A stretch of DNA of 64,000 bases, taken from Streptomyces fagopyri. Its GTDB lineage: Bacteria; Actinomycetota; Actinomycetes; Streptomycetales; Streptomycetaceae. The notes beneath the pieces were generated by a model that saw only the letters and a program-made list of their open reading frames with translations, was not told the DNA's origin and made no database searches. Shown piece by piece: positions 59,431 to 64,000 of this stretch. Position numbers and translations under genes: made by a program. The stretch's first letter is position 1, and the number at the start of each line of letters is the position of its first letter. The stretch is taken from positions 2,294,001-2,358,000 of the forward strand of contig NZ_CP045643.1 in assembly GCF_009498275.1 (NCBI RefSeq), written 5' to 3'.

Positions 59431-60906
59431 ATGGTGAACGGACCAGTGGTCCACGGAATGGACAGGTCGCTGGGAAGCCGGCAGCTCGCCGGGCTGCTGT
59501 CCGCCGCGCCGCACACCGACGGCCGCCCCGGTTACCGCGCCCTCGCCGACGGCGTCCGCACGCTGCTCCTGCACGGCCGGATCGCGCTGCACGTCCGGCT
59601 GCCCGCGGAGCGCGAACTGGCCTCGGCGCTCGGGATCAGCCGCGCCACGGTGACGGCGGCGTACGACCTGTTGCGGGAGGACGGGTTCGCGCGCAGCAGG
59701 CGAGGGGCGGGGACGTGGACCGAACTGCCCGACGGCCACCGCCCAGCCAATGTGGCCTCCTTCCCGGCCGACGACGGGGTGATCGACCTGGCCGTCGCGG
59801 CGCCCGGCGCACCCGAGGCACAGCTCGCGGAGGCTCTCGCCGAGGCGGCCCGACTGCTGCCGCGGCAGGCCTCGACACCCGGCTATCACCCCTACGGGAT
59901 GACGGAGTTGAGGGCCGCCGTCGCCGAGCGGTTCACCCGGCGCGGGCTGCCGACGCTGCCGGACCAGATCCTCATCACGAACGGGGCGCAGCAGGCGCTC
60001 TCGCTGACGCTGGGGCTGCTCGGGCGTCCCGGTGACCGGATCCTGGTCGAGAACCCCTCCTATCCGAACGCGCTCGACACCATGCGGCGCGCCGGGCTGC
60101 GCACCACCCCCGTTCCCGTCACGGAGGACGGCTGGGACCCGGGGCTGATCGACTGCGCGCTGCGGCAGGCGGCGCCCCGGCTCGCGTATCTGATTCCCGA
60201 CTTCCACAATCCGACGGGCCGTCTGATGCCGCCCGAGCAGCGTCTGGCGGTGATGGAGTCGGCGCGCGCCACGGGTACCTGGCTGGTGATCGACGAGACG
60301 ATGACGGACATCGCGCTCGATGTACCGCCGGCCGCGCCGTTCGCGTCGCTCGCCCCGCGGGGGACGGGCGAACAGATCGTCACCGTGGGGTCGTTGAGCA
60401 AGACGCACTGGGGCGGGCTGCGGCTCGGCTGGGTGCGCGCGGGCTCGCGGCTGATCACGGAACTGGCGACCGCGCGGGTGCCGGCGGACATGGGCGGTTC
60501 GGTCCTGAACCAGTTGGTGGGCCTCGGTCTGCTGGCGCGCACGGACCAGGTCCTGTCCGAGCGGCTGCCGCGGCTGCGGGCCCAGCGGGACGCGCTCGCC
60601 GAGTCGCTCGGCCGTCATCTCCCCGACTGGCGCTGGAAGTCGCCGCCGGGCGGTCTGTCCCTGTGGATCGACCTGGGACGTCCGATCGCCTCGCAGCTGG
60701 CCCGCGCGGCCCTCACCCGGGGCGTGCGCGTCGAGGGCGGCGCCCGCTTCGGAGCGGACCCGGGCACCCACGAGTCCCGGCTGCGCTTCCCGTACACCTT
60801 GGCGCCCGAAGTGCTCGACGAGGCCGTACGCCGGGTCGCCGCCGCCCTGGACGGCGGCCTGGACGCGGCCGGCGCGGACACCGGGCGCCCGCGCTGGATC
60901 GCCTGA
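59431..60906 (+). CDS. MocR-family regulator (GntR-type DNA-binding domain fused to class I aminotransferase)
   Basis: A 491-residue fusion. The winged helix at about residues 30-95 (RALADGVRTLLLHGRIALHV, ELASALGISRATVTAAYDLL) is joined to a fold-type I PLP domain: YHPYGMTELRAAVAERF, ITNGAQQALSLTLGLLGRPG, DFHNPTGRLMPPEQR and the lysine in VGSLSKTHWGGLRLGW. GAGGGAG lies five bases before ATG 59431. MocR proteins sense PLP or PLP-amino acid adducts and regulate vitamin B6, GABA or transport genes. No such target is adjacent, so the regulated gene may be elsewhere or itself. Confidence 0.92.
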   Translation: MVNGPVVHGMDRSLGSRQLAGLLSAAPHTDGRPGYRALADGVRTLLLHGRIALHVRLPAERELASALGISRATVTAAYDLLREDGFARSRRGAGTWTELPDGHRPANVASFPADDGVIDLAVAAPGAPEAQLAEALAEAARLLPRQASTPGYHPYGMTELRAAVAERFTRRGLPTLPDQILITNGAQQALSLTLGLLGRPGDRILVENPSYPNALDTMRRAGLRTTPVPVTEDGWDPGLIDCALRQAAPRLAYLIPDFHNPTGRLMPPEQRLAVMESARATGTWLVIDETMTDIALDVPPAAPFASLAPRGTGEQIVTVGSLSKTHWGGLRLGWVRAGSRLITELATARVPADMGGSVLNQLVGLGLLARTDQVLSERLPRLRAQRDALAESLGRHLPDWRWKSPPGGLSLWIDLGRPIASQLARAALTRGVRVEGGARFGADPGTHESRLRFPYTLAPEVLDEAVRRVAAALDGGLDAAGADTGRPRWIA

Positions 60907-60914
60907 CCGCGGCA

Positions 60915-60954
60915 GGGCCGGGTCCGGCCCCACGCGAGCGCGGTGGGCCCGGCC
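60915..60954. terminator. Imperfect GC hairpin between convergent genes
   Basis: GGCCGGG (60916-60922) pairs with CCCGGCC (60948-60954), and an inner stem pairs CCAC with GTGG, in the 47-bp gap between the MocR stop and the next convergent gene stop. Confidence 0.5.
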
Positions 60955-61241
60955 TACCGCAGCGGTGGTCGTCCGAACAGCTCCACCGCGCTGCGCACCT
61001 CCGCGAGGCCCGACGCCAGCGCGCTGACCGAGCCGATGGCGCCCGCGATCAGCAGCAGGGAGCGGCGCAGCCGCGGGATCTCGGGGACGCCGCTGAGGGC
61101 CATCGCGGCGAGCGCCGCGAGTTCGTCCTCGGCGATGCCCCGGTCGGGGAACTCCACCGGGTGCACCGCGAGTTCACGGCGCAGCCGGGAGACGGCGGTC
61201 CGCAGTTCGGCCACTCTCGGGTCCTCGTCGCTGCCGGTCAC
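60954..61241 (-). CDS. Small conserved helical protein (DUF5955-like)
   Basis: A 95-residue protein from GTG 61241. An acidic start and helix (DPRVAELRTAVSRLRRELAV) leads to AEDELAALAAMALSGVPEIP and a hydrophobic C-terminal helix (SLLLIAGAIGSVSALASGLA). I recall this pattern as DUF5955 in streptomycetes, with moderate certainty. No catalytic motif; helical bundle likely, perhaps membrane-associated. Upstream in-frame sequence is irregular and not included. Divergent from the MobA-like gene. Confidence 0.7.
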   Translation of the reverse strand: MTGSDEDPRVAELRTAVSRLRRELAVHPVEFPDRGIAEDELAALAAMALSGVPEIPRLRRSLLLIAGAIGSVSALASGLAEVRSAVELFGRPPLR

Positions 61242-61467
61242 TGACCTCTGCCCCAAGCTCCGCAACACAGCCTTCTCCCCCCTCGTACACCCCGGTGCGC
61301 GGGTTTCTCGCCCGCACGCCCGCATGTCCCCGTGTCCCAGGGCGCCGGTCGGGCACCGAGGGACGCGGGTCAGTAAACGCCACCCGGTGAGGTGGGCGCC
61401 ACAGGGCGGACCGAAATTCAGCCTCCCGAAACCGTGCGGTCGACGCGCGGTCAGGTATGCAGGACGC

Positions 61468-62067
61468 ATGACGGACAGGCAAGACCAGGTGGCCGGGCTG
61501 CTCCTCGCGGCGGGCGGGGGACGACGGCTCGGCGGGCGGCCCAAGGCGCTGCTCGAACACCGGGGGCGCCCCCTCGTGGAACACGCGGTCGGAGTGCTGC
61601 GGGCGGCCGGCTGCACGCGCGTCCATGTGGTGCTGGGGGCGGGCGCCTCGGCCGTACGGGAGCGGGCGCGGCTCGACGGCTGCGTGCTCGTCGACAACCC
61701 GGAGTGGGAGCGGGGTATGGGCTCGTCGCTGCGGGCCGGGCTCGGCTCGCTCGGCGGTACGGGCGCGCGGGCGGCGCTGGTCTCGCTGGTCGACCAGCCC
61801 GGCATCGGGTCCCTGGCGGTCGCCCGGGTGCTCGCCGCGTACCGGGACGACACCTCGCTGGTCTCGGCGGCGTACGACGGCACGCGCGGCCATCCCGTCC
61901 TCTTCGGCGCGGCCCACTGGGCCGGCATCGCGGCGAGTGCGACCGGTGACCGGGGGGCACGTGCCTATCTGGCGGAGCGGGACGCGGCGATCACGCTCGT
62001 CGAGTGCGGGGACGTGGCGAAGCCGTACGACATCGACACGGAGGACGATCTGGGACACCTTGAGTGA
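61468..62067 (+). CDS. MobA-like NTP transferase (nucleotidyltransferase family)
   Basis: A 199-residue enzyme with the nucleotide-binding signature LLLAAGGGRRLGGRPKALLE and downstream VDNPEWERGMGSSLRAGLGS and LVDQPGIGSLAVARVLAAY, typical of the MocA/MobA-like group that attaches CMP or GMP to molybdopterin. Such proteins are often found near purine-catabolic genes because xanthine dehydrogenase needs the cofactor, fitting the allantoin neighbourhood; no dehydrogenase gene is within the window. The ATG at 61468 has only AGGA nearby. The long open frame upstream is non-coding. Confidence 0.88.
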   Translation: MTDRQDQVAGLLLAAGGGRRLGGRPKALLEHRGRPLVEHAVGVLRAAGCTRVHVVLGAGASAVRERARLDGCVLVDNPEWERGMGSSLRAGLGSLGGTGARAALVSLVDQPGIGSLAVARVLAAYRDDTSLVSAAYDGTRGHPVLFGAAHWAGIAASATGDRGARAYLAERDAAITLVECGDVAKPYDIDTEDDLGHLE

Positions 62068-62133
62068 ACGGCGTGGCACTGGGCGCCATAGTGCCTCGAC
62101 CCGGAGAATCTCGACATCAACAAATCATTGAAC

Positions 62134-62169
62134 TTCCACCATGAGGAAACTACTATCCACTGTTCAGAA
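62134..62169. promoter_or_regulatory. AllR-type dual operator upstream of malate synthase
   Basis: TTCC-ACCATGA-GGAA (62134-62148) is followed 21 bp later by ATCC-ACTGTTC-AGAA (62155-62169), 86-121 bases before the start codon. It parallels the site before the IclR gene in sequence and spacing. Confidence 0.6.
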
Positions 62170-62254
62170 GCGCCGTGCTGCTCTCCAGGCGCTCAGTGCC
62201 CTGCCCGGGTCGCCTGGCACCCGGTGCCACGCTCGCTGAAGGAAGTGACAGCTC

Positions 62255-63880
62255 ATGTCCGCACCAGCGCCGTCCCCGCTGGCCATCGTCGACGCCGAGC
62301 CCCTGCCCCGGCAGCAAGAGGTCCTCACGGACGCGGCCCTCGCCTTCGTGGCCGAGCTGCACCGGCTGTTCACGCCCCGGCGTGACGAGCTCCTCGCCCG
62401 CCGCGCGCGGCGCCGCGCGGAGATCGCCCGCACCTCCACGCTCGACTTCCTCCCGGAGACCGCCGCGATCCGCGCGGACGACTCCTGGAAGGTGGCCCCG
62501 GCCCCGGCGGCCCTGAACGACCGCCGGGTGGAGATCACCGGCCCCACCGACCGCAAGATGACCGTCAACGCCCTCAACTCGGGTGCCAGGGTGTGGCTCG
62601 CGGACTTCGAGGACGCCTCCGCGCCCACCTGGGAGAACGTGGTCCTCGGCCAGGTCAACCTGATCGACGCTTATACCCGGAACATCGACTTCACCGACCC
62701 GGGGTCCGGCAAGTCGTACGCCCTCAAGGCGGACGAGGAGCTCGCGACCGTCGTCATGCGGCCGCGCGGCTGGCACCTGAACGAGCGGCACCTCGTCGCC
62801 GCCGACGGTACGCCCGTACCGGGTGCGCTCGTCGACTTCGGCCTGTACTTCTTCCACAACGCCCAGCGGCTGATCGACCTCGGCAAGGGCCCGTACTTCT
62901 ATCTCCCGAAGACGGAGTCGCACCTGGAGGCCCGTCTCTGGAACGACGTCTTCGTCTTCGCGCAGGACTACGTCGGCGTCCCGCAGGGCACGGTCCGCGC
63001 GACCGTACTGATCGAGACGATCACGGCCGCGTACGAGATGGACGAGATCCTCTACGAACTCCGCGACCACGCCTCCGGGTTGAACGCGGGCCGCTGGGAC
63101 TATCTCTTCTCCATCGTCAAGAACTTCCGTGACGGCGGGCAGAAGTTCGTGCTGCCGGACCGCAACGCGATCACGATGACGGCCCCGTTCATGCGCGCCT
63201 ACACCGAACTCCTCGTCCGCACCTGCCACCGGCGCGGCGCGCACGCCATCGGCGGTATGGCGGCGTTCATCCCGTCGCGGCGCGACGAGGAGGTCAACAA
63301 GGTCGCCTTCGAGAAGGTCAAGGCCGACAAGGACCGCGAGGCGGGCGACGGGTTCGACGGGTCGTGGGTGGCCCACCCGGACCTCGTCCCGATCGCGATG
63401 GCCTCCTTCGACGCCGTCCTCGGCGACCGGCCGAACCAGAAGGACAGGCTGCGCGAGGACGTGTCGGTCGCCGCCGGTGACCTGATCGCCGTCGACTCGC
63501 TCGACGCCAAGCCCACGTACGACGGTCTCGTCAACGCCGTCCAGGTCGGCATCCGTTACATCGAGGCCTGGCTGCGCGGCCTCGGGGCGGTCGCCATCTT
63601 CAACCTGATGGAGGACGCGGCGACGGCGGAGATCTCCCGCTCGCAGATCTGGCAGTGGATCAACGCGGGTGTCGTCTTCGAGAACGGCGAGAGCGCCACC
63701 CCGGAACTCGCCCGGAAGATCGCCGCCGGTGAACTGGCCGCCATCCGCGCCGACATCGGCGAGGAGTCCTTCGCCGCGGGCAACTGGCAGCAGGCGCACG
63801 ACCTGCTGCTGACGGTGTCCCTGGACGAGGACTACGCGGACTTCCTCACGCTGCCCGCCTACGAGCAGCTCGCCGGCTGA
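62255..63880 (+). CDS. aceB: Malate synthase A
   Basis: A 541-residue enzyme condensing glyoxylate with acetyl-CoA to malate. Signature blocks: ADFEDASAPTWENVVLGQVN, VMRPRGWHLNERHLVAADGT, FYLPKTESHLEARLWNDVFV, RATVLIETITAAYEMDEILY and the final-domain SRSQIWQWINAGVVFENGES. GAAGGAAGTGACAG precedes ATG 62255. With the allantoin genes, it disposes of glyoxylate released from ureidoglycolate, and the shared operator puts it in the same regulon. The glyoxylate cycle is another use, but no isocitrate lyase is adjacent. Confidence 0.96.
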   Translation: MSAPAPSPLAIVDAEPLPRQQEVLTDAALAFVAELHRLFTPRRDELLARRARRRAEIARTSTLDFLPETAAIRADDSWKVAPAPAALNDRRVEITGPTDRKMTVNALNSGARVWLADFEDASAPTWENVVLGQVNLIDAYTRNIDFTDPGSGKSYALKADEELATVVMRPRGWHLNERHLVAADGTPVPGALVDFGLYFFHNAQRLIDLGKGPYFYLPKTESHLEARLWNDVFVFAQDYVGVPQGTVRATVLIETITAAYEMDEILYELRDHASGLNAGRWDYLFSIVKNFRDGGQKFVLPDRNAITMTAPFMRAYTELLVRTCHRRGAHAIGGMAAFIPSRRDEEVNKVAFEKVKADKDREAGDGFDGSWVAHPDLVPIAMASFDAVLGDRPNQKDRLREDVSVAAGDLIAVDSLDAKPTYDGLVNAVQVGIRYIEAWLRGLGAVAIFNLMEDAATAEISRSQIWQWINAGVVFENGESATPELARKIAAGELAAIRADIGEESFAAGNWQQAHDLLLTVSLDEDYADFLTLPAYEQLAG

Positions 63881-63884
63881 GCCG

Positions 63885-64000
63885 TCACCTCTCCGAGTGG
63901 CCCAGGGACCTGCCCGGGGCCACTCGGTCGCGTACGAGCCGCTTGACCGCCGTGGGTTCCGGGAAGCCCTGCTCACGCCGGTCCCAGACGACCTCGTCGT
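63885..64000 (-). CDS. C-terminal end of a Rdx/SelT-SelW-SelH-family protein, N-terminus beyond window
   Basis: The lower strand carries 38 codons before a TGA at 63887-63885. The encoded end, EVVWDRREQGFPEP then LKRLVRD-like KRLVRDRVAPGRSLGHSER, matches the C-terminus of small thioredoxin-fold Rdx proteins, which usually close with RD-x-x-x-P-x-x-x-LGHS. Five bases separate its stop from the malate synthase stop, so the genes converge. The redox CxxC would lie in the missing part. Confidence 0.72.
   Translation of the reverse strand, partial: DEVVWDRREQGFPEPTAVKRLVRDRVAPGRSLGHSER

Overview
The window is high-GC, densely coded DNA with strong third-position G/C bias, many GTG starts, short start/stop overlaps (ATGA, GTGA) and GC-rich hairpin terminators. 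With F420-type oxidoreductases, SWIM/SNF2 helicase pairs, MocR, PucR and IclR regulators and an RNase Sa homologue, this points to a Streptomyces chromosome. From memory, the allantoin, sugar-transport and helicase gene order resembles the S. coelicolor region around the allantoin genes; no alignment was run. No phage, insertion sequence, CRISPR array, rRNA or tRNA gene was recognised.

Layout. (1) 1-8.3 kb, leftward: a reductive-pyrimidine or hydantoin catabolic unit with an NCS1 permease (cut by the left edge), an F420/LLM oxidoreductase, a dihydropyrimidinase, two beta-ureidopropionase-type amidohydrolases, an omega-aminotransferase and a PucR regulator. It is read from a good promoter whose start region carries a 10-bp inverted repeat. 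(2) 8.4-24.2 kb: mixed housekeeping and accessory genes. These are a large low-complexity protein, a methionine aminopeptidase, a gamma-glutamyltransferase, a secreted CocE-type hydrolase, a Glu-type amino-acid ABC transporter, exonuclease III, an MBL-fold protein, and a PcaD-PcaC fusion with a divergent AraC regulator. (3) 24.3-32.2 kb: a complete hydroxyquinol-to-central-metabolism route (phenol-type monooxygenase, hydroxyquinol 1,2-dioxygenase, maleylacetate reductase, 3-oxoadipate CoA-transferase A/B, thiolase) with a divergent LysR regulator.

(4) 32.3-38.3 kb: a translationally coupled SNF2 helicase and SWIM zinc-finger protein with a very long repetitive N-terminus. (5) 38.4-47 kb: a sugar module with a ROK kinase and coupled membrane protein, a CUT2-type ABC transporter with two paralogous binding proteins, a GntR/UTRA regulator and a Gfo/Idh/MocA dehydrogenase. 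Two similar operator-promoter units suggest that the GntR protein controls both the transporter and the dehydrogenase. (6) 47-55 kb: a P450, a response regulator and histidine kinase separated by an aldo/keto reductase, a secreted RNase, an EamA permease and CorA. (7) 55.2-64 kb: allantoicase, allantoinase, an IclR (AllR-type) repressor, a MocR regulator, small conserved proteins, a MobA-like protein, malate synthase and the end of a Rdx/SelT-W-H gene.

Two nitrogen-scavenging systems (pyrimidine/hydantoin and allantoin) therefore flank aromatic and sugar catabolism. In the allantoin system the products ureidoglycolate and glyoxylate link to malate synthase through a shared TTCC-N7-GGAA operator found upstream of three transcription units. 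Other notable signals are repeated leaderless-type promoters, several families of short intergenic tandem repeats, and a PcaD-like domain whose nucleophilic serine is replaced by alanine.
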